A stretch of 64,000 nucleotides of DNA from Streptomyces sp. NBC_01296 (GTDB lineage: Bacteria > Actinomycetota > Actinomycetes > Streptomycetales > Streptomycetaceae), in NCBI RefSeq assembly GCF_035984415.1, contig NZ_CP130720.1:6200001-6264000 (forward strand), read 5' to 3'. The notes under the pieces were generated by a model. It worked only from the letters and a program-made list of their open reading frames with translations. It ran no database searches and was not told the origin of the DNA. Of this stretch, positions 39,086 through 46,940 are shown one piece after another. Numbering within the stretch: the first letter of the stretch is position 1; each line of letters opens with the position of its first letter. Made by a program: the position numbers and the translations under genes.

Positions 39086-40494
39086 GCGGCGGCGGGCCCG
39101 GGAGGGGACGGCGCAGGCTCGGGGCGCGCTGGCGCAGACGGCGACCGCTGCGGACCCGGCTGGCGCTGGCGGTCACCGCGGCGGTGGCGCTGGTCGCGGT
39201 CGGGGTGTGCACGGCGGCGTTCTTCGTCGTACGCGGCGCCCTGTACGAGCAGCTGAACCTGAGCCTCACCCAGTCCGCCCGGCTCGCGGCGCAGCGCAAC
39301 CCGGACTCCGGGCCGGGGACCCTGGCCGGGGAGTGCCGGTTCCTGGCGGCGCCCGCCTGCGCGGAGGTGGTGCCGGCCGACCCGGCGGACGACCCGGCCG
39401 CGCCGTACCTGCTGCCGGTGGACGCGGCGGCGCGGGCGGTGGCCGCCGGGCGCCGCGCGCCCTACTACACGGACATCGTGCACGCGGGGCACCCGACGCG
39501 GATGCTCACCACCGACTACGCGAAGGGGCGGGCGCTGCAGGTGGCGCTGCGGGCCGACACCGTCGAGGACGGGATCGAGGAGGCGGCCTGGTGGCTGGCG
39601 CTGATCGGCGCGGCCGGGGTGCTGCTGGCTGCCGGGCTCGGGTACTGGGTGTCGCGGACCGGGCTGGCCCCGGTGACCCGGCTCACGGCCACCGCCGAGC
39701 GGATCGCGGCGACGCGGGATCCGCGCCACCGGATCGAACTGCCGCCGCCGGGCCCGCCGGGGCGGGAGGACGAGATCACCCGGCTCGCCGGGAGCTTCAA
39801 CACCATGCTGGGCGAGCTGGAGCAGTCGGTGACGGCGCAGCGGCGGCTGGTCGCGGACGCCTCGCACGAACTGCGGACCCCGCTGACGGCGCTGCGGACG
39901 AACGCGGAGCTGCTGGCGCGGGGGGAGCGGCTGACGGCGGAGCAGCGCGAGCGGGCCTCGCTCGCGCTGGGGCGGCAGCTGCGGGAGGTGACGGGGTTGG
40001 TGAACGACCTGATCGAGCTGGCCCGGGACGAGGAGCCGCAGCCGCTGGTGGAACAGGTCCGGCTGGCTCCGCTGGTGGAGCACTGCGCGGAGGCTGCGCG
40101 GGCGCACTGGCCGTCGGTACCGGTCCTCGTCCGCGTGGGCGGGGAGGAGGCGGTGGTGGTGCCGGGGGTGCCGGCGCGGCTGACGCGACTGGTGTCGAAC
40201 CTGCTGGACAACGCGGCGAAGTTCAGCCCCGCGGGGGCGCCGGTGGAGGTGGAGCTGGTGTCGCGGGGCGGTGGTGGCGGGGCCGAGCTGACGGTACGGG
40301 ACCACGGGCCGGGCATTGCGGCCGAGGATCTGCCGTACGTTTTCGACCGGTTCTACCGGGCGGGGGCGGCGCGCGCCCTGCCGGGGTCGGGGCTGGGGCT
40401 CGCGATGGCTCGCCAGATCGCCCGGGCGCACGCGGCCGAGTTGGTCGCGGAGCCGGCTCCGGGCGGCGGGGCCCTGTTCCGCCTGACCTTCTGA
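39082..40494 (+). CDS. Sensor histidine kinase
   Basis: A 470-residue membrane kinase paired with the regulator upstream. It has a basic N-terminus and TM1 at about 27-50 ([20 protein letters not shown]). A 120-residue extracytoplasmic domain with two cysteines ([15 protein letters not shown]) follows, then TM2 at about 171-192. HAMP comes next, then the HisKA box [17 protein letters not shown] with phosphoacceptor His262, and the ATPase domain [23 protein letters not shown] and GSGLGLAM. The two cysteines close together outside the membrane could form a disulfide relevant for sensing. GTG at 39082. The signal is unknown. Confidence 0.93.
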   Translation: MSGGGPGRGRRRLGARWRRRRPLRTRLALAVTAAVALVAVGVCTAAFFVVRGALYEQLNLSLTQSARLAAQRNPDSGPGTLAGECRFLAAPACAEVVPADPADDPAAPYLLPVDAAARAVAAGRRAPYYTDIVHAGHPTRMLTTDYAKGRALQVALRADTVEDGIEEAAWWLALIGAAGVLLAAGLGYWVSRTGLAPVTRLTATAERIAATRDPRHRIELPPPGPPGREDEITRLAGSFNTMLGELEQSVTAQRRLVADASHELRTPLTALRTNAELLARGERLTAEQRERASLALGRQLREVTGLVNDLIELARDEEPQPLVEQVRLAPLVEHCAEAARAHWPSVPVLVRVGGEEAVVVPGVPARLTRLVSNLLDNAAKFSPAGAPVEVELVSRGGGGGAELTVRDHGPGIAAEDLPYVFDRFYRAGAARALPGSGLGLAMARQIARAHAAELVAEPAPGGGALFRLTF

Positions 40495-40531
40495 CCCGGC
40501 AACGGCGCCCTTCCCCCGGCCGGGCCCGGGA

Positions 40532-41581
40532 TTACGGCCCCGGCCGCGGGTCCGCCGGGGACGTGGCGATGCGGGGGAGGGCGTACGGGTGGTGGGTCAG
40601 GAGCCAGGTGATCAGGCGTTCGCGGACCTGGCAGCGGACCGTCCAGATGTCGGTGGCGTCCTTCGCCGTGACCACCGCCCGGACCTGGATCGTGTGCGGG
40701 GTCGTGTCCGTGACCGCCAGGCTGCCGGTGCGGCCGTCCCATTCCGGGATCTCCTGCAGGATCCGCTTCAGCTGCTCCCGCAGCAGGTCCAGCGGTGCGC
40801 TGTGGTCCAGGTGCCAGAACACCGTCCCGGTCATCTGAGCGCCGCCGCGCGACCAGTTTTCGTACGGCTTGCCTGTGAAATACGACACAGGCATGGTGAT
40901 CCGGCGCTCGTCCCAGGTGCGCACCACGAGGAAGGTCAGGGTGATCTCCTCGACCGTGCCCCACTCCTCGTCCACGACCACCGTGTCCCCGATCCGCACC
41001 GTGTCGCCGAAGGCGATCTGCAGTCCGGCGAACAGGTTGCCCAGCGAGGACTGTGCGGCGATGCCCGCCACGATGCCGAGGACGCCCGCCGAGGCCAGCA
41101 TCGATGCGCCGAGCGCCCGCATCGGCGGGAACGTCAGCAGCATCGCCGCCACCGCGACCACCACGACCACCGCCGTGACCGCCCGGTGGATCAGCGTCAC
41201 CTGGGTGCGGACCCGGCGCACCCGTGCGTCGTCCGGGTTCCGGTCCGCGTAGCGGGCGTACGAGGAGTCCACGACCGCCGTCGCGATGCGCACCAGCAGC
41301 CAGGCCGCCGAGGCGATCAGTACGAGGGTCAGGGTGCGGCCCACGGCGAACACGTAGTCCGCGGGGATCCCGGCCCGGAGGTGGGAGCCGTACAGCAGCG
41401 TCGTGCACAGGACGAGTTGGAACGGCAGGCGGCAGTGGCGCAGCAGTCCCCACAACGGGGTCTCGCTGTGTCGGGCGTCGGCGCGGCGCAGCAGCAGGTC
41501 CAGCAGCCACCCGGCGAGCAGGGTGACGACCAGTGAGCCGCCGAGGACCGCGATCGGGCGCAGAACGGTGTCCGTGTCCAT
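40532..41581 (-). CDS. MscS-family mechanosensitive channel
   Basis: A 349-residue membrane protein with four hydrophobic segments. The pore helix and beta-domain entry are typical of MscS: GVLGIVAGIAAQSSLGNLFA then GLQIAFGDTVRIGDTVVV and WGTVEEITLTFLVVRTWDER. Such channels open on membrane tension to release solutes during osmotic downshift. ATG at 41581 (MDTDTVLRPIAVLGG). It ends with TAA, convergent with the kinase gene 37 bp away. The gap to the divergent hydrolase gene is 66 bp. Confidence 0.9.
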   Translation of the reverse strand: MDTDTVLRPIAVLGGSLVVTLLAGWLLDLLLRRADARHSETPLWGLLRHCRLPFQLVLCTTLLYGSHLRAGIPADYVFAVGRTLTLVLIASAAWLLVRIATAVVDSSYARYADRNPDDARVRRVRTQVTLIHRAVTAVVVVVAVAAMLLTFPPMRALGASMLASAGVLGIVAGIAAQSSLGNLFAGLQIAFGDTVRIGDTVVVDEEWGTVEEITLTFLVVRTWDERRITMPVSYFTGKPYENWSRGGAQMTGTVFWHLDHSAPLDLLREQLKRILQEIPEWDGRTGSLAVTDTTPHTIQVRAVVTAKDATDIWTVRCQVRERLITWLLTHHPYALPRIATSPADPRPGP

Positions 41582-41647
41582 GGACTTCAACGTAACCGGA
41601 ACGCGGGCTCGGGCCCCGGCCATCCGACGAATGGCACGATGGGGTGC

Positions 41648-42217
41648 ATGAACATCATGCTTTTCCACTCGACGTACGGGCTGCGGCCCGCGGTGCACGC
41701 GGCGGCCGACCGGCTGCGCGCGGCCGGTCACCAGGTCCAGGTGCCGGATCTCTTCGAGGGGCGCACCTTCGAGACCGTCGAAGAGGGCATGGCGCACCGG
41801 GACGAGATCGGCCGCGACGAGCTGCTCAAGCGCGCGGTGCTGGCCTCCGCCCCCTACTCCGACCAGGGCCTGGTCTACGCCGGCTTCTCCTTCGGCGGTT
41901 CCGTCGCCCAGCACCTCGCGCTGGCCGACGCGAAGGCGCGCGGGCTGCTGCTCCTGCACGGGACGGCGGACCTGGAGGAGGACACCGCGGTCGACGAGCT
42001 GCCGGTGCAGCTGCACATCGCGGATCCGGACCCGTTCGAGACGCACGACTGGCTGACCGCCTGGTACCTGCGGATGCAGCGCGCGGGTGCGGACGTGGAG
42101 GTGCACCGCTACCCGGGTGCCGGGCACCTGTTCACGGACCCGGAGCTCGACGACTACGACGCGGAGGCCGCGGAGCAGACCTGGCGGGTCGCGCTCGCCT
42201 TCCTCGACGGTCTGTAG
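41648..42217 (+). CDS. Dienelactone-hydrolase-family protein
   Basis: A 189-residue alpha/beta hydrolase. The nucleophile elbow reads GFSFGGSVAQ, so Ser would be the nucleophile rather than the Cys of classical dienelactone hydrolases. Asp is likely in LHIADPDPFE and His in YPGAGHLFTD, in the order expected. ATG at 41648; another in-frame ATG at 41639 would add MGC. Substrate unknown. Confidence 0.85.
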   Translation: MNIMLFHSTYGLRPAVHAAADRLRAAGHQVQVPDLFEGRTFETVEEGMAHRDEIGRDELLKRAVLASAPYSDQGLVYAGFSFGGSVAQHLALADAKARGLLLLHGTADLEEDTAVDELPVQLHIADPDPFETHDWLTAWYLRMQRAGADVEVHRYPGAGHLFTDPELDDYDAEAAEQTWRVALAFLDGL

Positions 42218-42235
42218 GAGCAGGGGAAACGAAAC

Positions 42236-42269
42236 GAGGGGCAGGGCACCGATGCGTGCCCTGCCCCTC
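42236..42269. terminator. Bidirectional terminator after the hydrolase and M43 protease genes
   Basis: GAGGGGCAGGGCAC (42236-42249) pairs fully with GTGCCCTGCCCCTC (42256-42269) around six bases. It stands between two convergent genes. Confidence 0.85.
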
Positions 42270-42275
42270 ATTCGC

Positions 42276-42295
42276 TTCAGTTCAGTTCAGTTCAA
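42276..42295. repeat. Short TTCAG tandem repeat
   Basis: Three TTCAG units and one TTCAA directly follow the terminator hairpin, 8 bp before the protease stop. AT-rich for this chromosome; probably a slippage product. Confidence 0.7.
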
Positions 42296-42302
42296 TTCGT
42301 GA

Positions 42303-43289
42303 CTAGCCGCGGTACGCGCTCCACATGCTCTTCATGCGGGACACCTGACCCGCCGTGAACTGGTACATGCAGGAGTCGTACGTGTAGTCCATGAAGTTGT
42401 GGATCGGGTCGACGCCCGTCTTGTTGGTGCAGCTGTCGCGGCCGGTCGGGCACTCGAACGCCGCGGTCTTCTCGGCCGGGGTGTCGGAGACGGAGTCACC
42501 GCTGCCCGAGCAGCCGCCCTGGAAGGTGTGGTACAGACCCATCCAGTGGCCGACCTCGTGGGTGCCGGTGTCGCCCTCGTTGTAGTTGGCGGCGGAGCCG
42601 CCCGGCAGCGAGGTGTTGAGGATGACCACGCCGTCCATCTTCGGCTGCGAGGCGTAGGAGCTCGGGAAGGTCGCCCAGCCGAGCAGGCCGCCGCCGAGGT
42701 TGGCGGTGTAGAGGTTCAGCGCGTTCGCGCCGCCCTTGCGCAGGGCGTTCTTCATGTCCTTCTCGGCCTGGGTGCCGTCCGAGACGTTGTACCAGGAGGC
42801 GTTGTCGGTGTAGTCGGTGGAGACCAGCGAGAACTGGTAGCCCGAGTCGACGTTGCCGGTGCCCTTGCCGCTGTAGGCGGAGTTGAGGACCGCGATCTGG
42901 TTGTTGATGTCCGTGGCGGTCAGCTTGCCGGCGGTGCCGGAGGTGATGACGTGGACGTAGACCGGGATGGTCGTCGCGGCGGTCACCTCGGCGGCGCGCA
43001 TCTGGCGCTGCGGGCCCAGCTCGGCGCTCTTCTTGGCCAGGTCGGCGTCCATGGCCTTGACCTGGGCGTCCGTCACCTCGTTGGGGTCGGCCGCGTGGTT
43101 GTCCTTCGGGCGGGCGACCCGGGCGTTGGCGGAGATGCCGGCGTCGGCACAGGCCTCGGAGCCGGTCTTGGGGGCCGCGGCCACGGTCGTGGGGGCCGTG
43201 AGCGGGGCGAACGCCAGGGTTCCGGCCAGAACGGCCGTGCCCATGAGGCGGCGTCGGAGCATGGGGGATATGCGGGCGGAAGCGCGCAC
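42303..43289 (-). CDS. Secreted zinc metalloprotease, M43 family
   Basis: A 328-residue exported protease. The N-terminus is a signal peptide (basic [12 protein letters not shown], then hydrophobic [15 protein letters not shown], cleavage near AAAPKT). The zinc site His244-Glu-x2-His248-x2-Gly-x2-His254 ([13 protein letters not shown]) and the later Met-turn [13 protein letters not shown] mark the pappalysin-like M43 family. Several Cys residues probably form disulfides. GTG at 43289 has GAGGAG eight bases upstream; the upstream extension to 43364 is rejected. Expected to be a general extracellular protease. Confidence 0.9.
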   Translation of the reverse strand: MRASARISPMLRRRLMGTAVLAGTLAFAPLTAPTTVAAAPKTGSEACADAGISANARVARPKDNHAADPNEVTDAQVKAMDADLAKKSAELGPQRQMRAAEVTAATTIPVYVHVITSGTAGKLTATDINNQIAVLNSAYSGKGTGNVDSGYQFSLVSTDYTDNASWYNVSDGTQAEKDMKNALRKGGANALNLYTANLGGGLLGWATFPSSYASQPKMDGVVILNTSLPGGSAANYNEGDTGTHEVGHWMGLYHTFQGGCSGSGDSVSDTPAEKTAAFECPTGRDSCTNKTGVDPIHNFMDYTYDSCMYQFTAGQVSRMKSMWSAYRG

Positions 43290-43344
43290 GTTGACTCCTC
43301 GCGAAGCGTGGTGGGGGGTGAGGGTTTTCCTCACGCTGGCGCGA

Positions 43345-43389
43345 ATCTTATGTGTCCATGTCATGCACTGAGCAAGCCCTTTACGTAAA
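43345..43389 (-). promoter_or_regulatory. Promoter and palindrome upstream of the M43 protease
   Basis: On the minus strand TAAGAT (43350-43345) and TTGCTC (43375-43370) make a weak promoter with a 19-bp spacer. TTTACGTAAA at 43380-43389, a perfect AT-rich palindrome, lies just upstream and could be an operator or activator site. Confidence 0.4.
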
Positions 43390-43412
43390 AGATTTGTTGC
43401 TTCTGATGCCGA

Positions 43413-43442
43413 AGGGGCTCCTGGTCTGCACCAGGAGCCCCT
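43413..43442 (-). terminator. phoD terminator
   Basis: AGGGGCTCCTGGT (43413-43425) pairs fully with ACCAGGAGCCCCT (43430-43442), with a four-base loop, 35 bp beyond the phoD stop. Confidence 0.85.
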
Positions 43443-43477
43443 CTGAACAGGAGAATTGACAGAGCGTCAGAAGATCG

Positions 43478-45142
43478 TCAGCTGACCGGCTGGTACGACC
43501 GCTCCACCTTCTGCGTGCCGTTCGGCGTGCGGTACGAGCGGGCCCACGCGGCCGTCGCGGCCGGATTCCGCTTGTCGGACACGACGAAGTAGTCCATCTG
43601 CGAACGCTCGGCCGTCACGTCCAGCACCCCGTAGCCGTGGGAGTCCATGTCCAGCCACTTCACGTGCCAGTTGGCCGCCTTGATCGCCGCTTCCGCTACG
43701 AGCGACGCGGTGTCCGCCGGCACGTGCAGGAGGTCGTCGATGTTGTCGGAGGTCACCGACGTCACCACGAACTCGGTGGCCGCCGTACCCGAGCCCGGGT
43801 ACGTCGCCATGTTCATCGGGACCTCGTTCGCCCACGCCATGTGGATGTCGCCCGTGAGGAAGACCGTGTTCTTGATCTTCTGGTCCTTGAGGTGGTTCAG
43901 CAGCTCCTTGCGGTCGTCCGTGTAGCCGTCCCACTGGTCCACGTTGATCGCGAGGCCGCCCTCGGGCAGGCCCAGCAGCTTCGCCAGCGGGGCCAGCAGG
44001 TGCGCGGGCAGCGAGGCGAAGGCCACCGGCGAGATCATCACCGAGGTCCCGACCAGCTTCCAGGTCGCGTTCGAGCTCGCGAGGCCCGACTTGAGCCAGT
44101 CCAGCTGGGCGCGCCCGGTGATGGTGCGCTCCGGGTCGTCCACCGAGCCGCTGCCTATCTTGGCCTGCTGGGAGCGGAAGGTGCGCAGGTCCAGCAGGTG
44201 CAGGTCGGCGAGGGTGCCGAAGCGCAGCCGCCGGTAGACGGTGCCGGCGGTGGAGGTGCGCACCGGCATCCACTCGAAGTACGCCTGCTTGGCGGCGGCC
44301 GCGCGGGCCGCCCAGTCGCCCTCGGTGCCCGGGGTGTGGTTCTCCGCGCCGCCCGACCAGGCGTCGTTGGCGAACTCGTGGTCGTCCCAGATCGCGACGA
44401 TCGCGTGCGCGGCGTGCAGGGCCTGGAGGTCGGCGTCGGTCTTGTACTTGCCGTGCCGGGTCCGGTAGTCGGCGAGGGTGAGGATCTCGTGCTTCGGCTC
44501 GTGCGCGCGTACGACGTACTTCGCCTCGGGGTAGGCCCCGTTCGCGTACTCGTAGATGTAGTCGCCGAGGTGCAGGATCGCGTGCAGGTCGGTGCGGGCG
44601 GCCAGGTGGCGGTACGCCGAGAAGTAGCCGGACTCCCAGTTGGCGCAGGAGACCACGCCGAAGCGGACCCCGGGGGTGCTCGCGTCGTGGCCCGGGGCGG
44701 TCAGGGTGCGCCCGACCGGGGAGACGGCGCCGCCGGCGGAGAACCGGTAGAAGTACGGGGTCTGCGGCCGCAGTCCGCGGACGTCCGCCTTGACGGTGTG
44801 GTCGGTGGCGGCGGTCGCCGTGACCGAGCCGCTCACGACGATCCGGGAGAAGACCTTGTCCTCGGCGACCTCCCAGGCCACCTCGGTGGCCGGGCCGGCG
44901 CCGGAGCCGGGCACGGCCTCGGGGGTGGGGGTCACGCGGGTCCACAGCAGGATCCCGTCGGGCAGCGGGTCACCGGAGGCGACGCCGTGCAGGAAGGCAG
45001 GCCCGTTCGAGGCCGCCGAAGCGGGGGAGATGCCCAGTGCGGCCGTCGCGAAGGGCGCGAGGGCGGCGGTGGCCGCAGCGGCCTTGACGACCGTACGGCG
45101 GCGCGGAGTTGCCGCGGTGGGGGAGGGGAGATGACTGGTCAC
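43478..45142 (-). CDS. phoD: PhoD-type alkaline phosphatase/phosphodiesterase
   Basis: A 554-residue exported metallophosphatase. The Tat signal is [20 protein letters not shown], with a twin-arginine start and Ala-rich core ending at PASAAS. Metal-binding motifs of the PhoD family are present: [30 protein letters not shown] and LTGDIHMAW. It releases phosphate from esters outside the cell and uses Ca2+/Fe3+ in the studied Bacillus enzyme. Streptomycete phoD genes are usually under PhoP control; I see no clear GTTCACC repeats here. GTG at 45142, with TAATAT (45156-45151) as a -10 candidate that would give a nearly leaderless mRNA. Confidence 0.93.
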   Translation of the reverse strand: MTSHLPSPTAATPRRRTVVKAAAATAALAPFATAALGISPASAASNGPAFLHGVASGDPLPDGILLWTRVTPTPEAVPGSGAGPATEVAWEVAEDKVFSRIVVSGSVTATAATDHTVKADVRGLRPQTPYFYRFSAGGAVSPVGRTLTAPGHDASTPGVRFGVVSCANWESGYFSAYRHLAARTDLHAILHLGDYIYEYANGAYPEAKYVVRAHEPKHEILTLADYRTRHGKYKTDADLQALHAAHAIVAIWDDHEFANDAWSGGAENHTPGTEGDWAARAAAAKQAYFEWMPVRTSTAGTVYRRLRFGTLADLHLLDLRTFRSQQAKIGSGSVDDPERTITGRAQLDWLKSGLASSNATWKLVGTSVMISPVAFASLPAHLLAPLAKLLGLPEGGLAINVDQWDGYTDDRKELLNHLKDQKIKNTVFLTGDIHMAWANEVPMNMATYPGSGTAATEFVVTSVTSDNIDDLLHVPADTASLVAEAAIKAANWHVKWLDMDSHGYGVLDVTAERSQMDYFVVSDKRNPAATAAWARSYRTPNGTQKVERSYQPVS

Positions 45143-45194
45143 GGGCGGTCATATTACTGATGGGTATAACCGCCGGTACACCCCTTACAAAGCA

Positions 45195-45229
45195 ACAGGC
45201 AGGCGAACTCTGGGAGTTCGCCTGCCTGT
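45195..45229 (-). terminator. Terminator of the DsbA-like gene
   Basis: A perfect 16-bp stem: ACAGGCAGGCGAACTC (45195-45210) and its complement at 45214-45229 around TGG. It lies 18 bp beyond the stop of the DsbA-like gene and also follows the phoD promoter region. Confidence 0.88.
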
Positions 45230-45247
45230 CCGGCTCGATATGTCCGA

Positions 45248-46042
45248 TCAGCCCGCGATGGCCTTGTCGACCGCGGCCGTGAACTCCTCCGGCGCCATCT
45301 TGATCTCGATCTTCTTGCCGTCCATCTTCAGCGACGGGGTGCCCTCGAGGCCGCTCTTCTCGAACAGCTTCGACATCTCGAGCGCCCAGCGGTTGTACGT
45401 ACCGTCCTCGACGGCCTTCTTGAAGTCGGCGTTGCCCTTGAGCGCCGGCACCTGGTCCGCGACCTTCAGCAGGTAGTCGTCCTTGCCGAACTTGTCGTCG
45501 CGCTCCTCCGGGTGGTTCTCCTTGGAGTACAGGGCGCTCTTGTACTCGAGGAACGCCTCGGGGCTGACGTTCAGCGCCGCGCCCAGCGCGCTCAGCGCGT
45601 TCTTCGAACCGCTGCCGCCGAAGCCCTTGTCGAGGAAGGTGGCGCCGACGTACTGGATCTTGTACTTGCCGGCGTCCAGGTCCTTCTTGATCTGCGGGCC
45701 CACGCTCTGTTCGAACTGGGAGCAGATCGGGCAGCGCGCGTCCTCGTAGAGCTCGAGGGTCTTCTTGGCGTCGGCCTTGCCTATGACCACGGTGGTGCCG
45801 TTGTCGCCCGTGGTGTTCTTCGGGGCGACCAGCGTGGCGTCGGCGGCCTTGTCCCACTCACCCGGCTGGTTGGCCTGCACGACCGCGTAGCCGATGCCGC
45901 CGGCCAGCGCGAGGACGGCGACGACGGCGCCGGCCACCAGCACCTGGCGGCGCACCTTGTCCTTCTTGGCCTGCTTCTCGCGCTCGGCACGCAGCCGGTC
46001 GCGGGCCGCTGCCTTGTTCGCCTGGCTGTTGCGTGAACTCAT
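45248..46042 (-). CDS. Membrane-anchored DsbA-like thiol oxidoreductase
   Basis: A 264-residue protein: a very basic cytoplasmic start (ARDRLRAEREKQAKKDKVRR), one membrane helix at 34-55 and an extracytoplasmic thioredoxin-fold domain with Cys104-Pro-Ile-Cys107 (EDARCPICSQFEQ) and the helical DsbA insert. The cis-Pro lies in LEGTPSLKMDG. It likely forms or isomerises disulfides in exported proteins. ATG at 46042 with GGAGA upstream. A membrane protein with two extracytoplasmic-type cysteines lies directly upstream and may be its redox partner (inference). Confidence 0.9.
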   Translation of the reverse strand: MSSRNSQANKAAARDRLRAEREKQAKKDKVRRQVLVAGAVVAVLALAGGIGYAVVQANQPGEWDKAADATLVAPKNTTGDNGTTVVIGKADAKKTLELYEDARCPICSQFEQSVGPQIKKDLDAGKYKIQYVGATFLDKGFGGSGSKNALSALGAALNVSPEAFLEYKSALYSKENHPEERDDKFGKDDYLLKVADQVPALKGNADFKKAVEDGTYNRWALEMSKLFEKSGLEGTPSLKMDGKKIEIKMAPEEFTAAVDKAIAG

Positions 46043-46093
46043 GGTGATCTCCGTGGGATGTGACACAAGGAAAGGGGGGACGTCCGTACGGGG

Positions 46094-46783
46094 TCAGGCG
46101 CAGCCGAGCGCGCCGCGTACGGGAGGTCCCCGGCGTCCCACGGAGTGGGCGGGGAAGCGGGTACGGGCCCCCGCGCCCGGAAGGGCCGGGCGCGGCGCCC
46201 GCCGCACCGGGCCGACGGCGGCCGCCGCCGAGGCCGCCACCAGCAGCAGCGGCCGGAACGCGAAGGCGGCCACGGCGCGCAGCAGCTGGCCCAGGGCGCG
46301 CTCCCCGTACCGCAGCCAGGCCGCGGCGAACAGCCCGACCGAGACGTGCGCGCCGAGCAGCAGCCACGGGGTCCAGGGCCCGGGCGAGGCCAGCAGGGCC
46401 ACCGCGTCGGGGACGGCTCCGGGCACCTCGGCCAGCGGCCCGCCCAGCGGCGGGCCGCCGCACAGTTCGTCCAGGCCCAGTGCCCGCAGCGGCCCGGCGA
46501 CGGGCCCGCCGGCCGGGCCGTAGCAGACGTGCTGGCCTGCGGTGAAGACCGTGTCGGCGGCCAGCTCCAGCGGAACCAGCAGCCCGGCGATGGGACCGAA
46601 GCCCCGCTCGCGGCCCGCCAGCGCGTACGCGAGCAGGAACACGCCCGTGAAGGCCCCGGCCACCAGCGCGGGCGGCATAGGGACCCGGGACATCAGGACG
46701 TGCGAGCCGGCCGAGAGCAGCACGACGAGTGCGCTGAACAGCGCGGCCCGCAGCCCCCGGAGTCCTGCCCTCGATATGTCCAT
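46094..46783 (-). CDS. Unrecognised membrane protein beside the DsbA-like gene
   Basis: A 229-residue protein with about four membrane helices (AALFSALVVLLSAGSHVLM, LVAGAFTGVFLLAYALA, LLLGAHVSVGLFAAAWL and one near 173-192) and a basic Pro/Arg tail. A loop between helices contains Cys87 (TAGQHVCYGP) and Cys108 (LDELCGG). I do not recognise the family. The gene ends 51 bp before the DsbA-like start and is probably cotranscribed with it. ATG at 46783 lacks a clear ribosome binding site. Confidence 0.75.
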   Translation of the reverse strand: MDISRAGLRGLRAALFSALVVLLSAGSHVLMSRVPMPPALVAGAFTGVFLLAYALAGRERGFGPIAGLLVPLELAADTVFTAGQHVCYGPAGGPVAGPLRALGLDELCGGPPLGGPLAEVPGAVPDAVALLASPGPWTPWLLLGAHVSVGLFAAAWLRYGERALGQLLRAVAAFAFRPLLLVAASAAAAVGPVRRAPRPALPGAGARTRFPAHSVGRRGPPVRGALGCA

Positions 46784-46855
46784 CGCCGCGAGTCTGCCAC
46801 GTGTCCCTGTGAAAACGGGTCCCCGGTCCCGTCCGGCCCGGGGCCCGCGGCCGAA

Positions 46856-46940
46856 AGTGCTCAATGAACGACAGCGCTCAATGAACGACAGCGCTCAATG
46901 AACGACAGTGCTCAATGAACGGCAGTGCTCAATGCATGAT
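46856..46940. repeat. Five 17-bp direct repeats
   Basis: Five consecutive units of the type AGTGCTCAATGAACGAC run from 46856 to 46940. Units 1-3 differ at one base (GTG/GCG), unit 4 at one more, and the fifth is degenerate at its end. The last unit runs over the stop codon (46929-46931) and final codons of the DUF2252 gene. Read on the minus strand each unit contains GTTCATTGAG. No spacers, so it is not a CRISPR array. Probably a variable-number repeat or a multi-site protein target. Confidence 0.92.

Noticed and set aside
43290-43364. The longer N-terminus of the M43 protease starting [10 protein letters not shown]
   Set aside because: The extension covers the promoter candidate, and a strong ribosome binding site stands before the GTG at 43289, which also gives a clean signal peptide.
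45143-45194. PHO boxes before phoD
   Set aside because: I looked for GTTCACC-like 11-bp direct repeats and found only a short GGTTATACC palindrome, which is not convincing.
46856-46940. A CRISPR-like array
   Set aside because: The 17-bp units are directly adjacent with no spacers and no cas genes are near; it is a simple tandem repeat.
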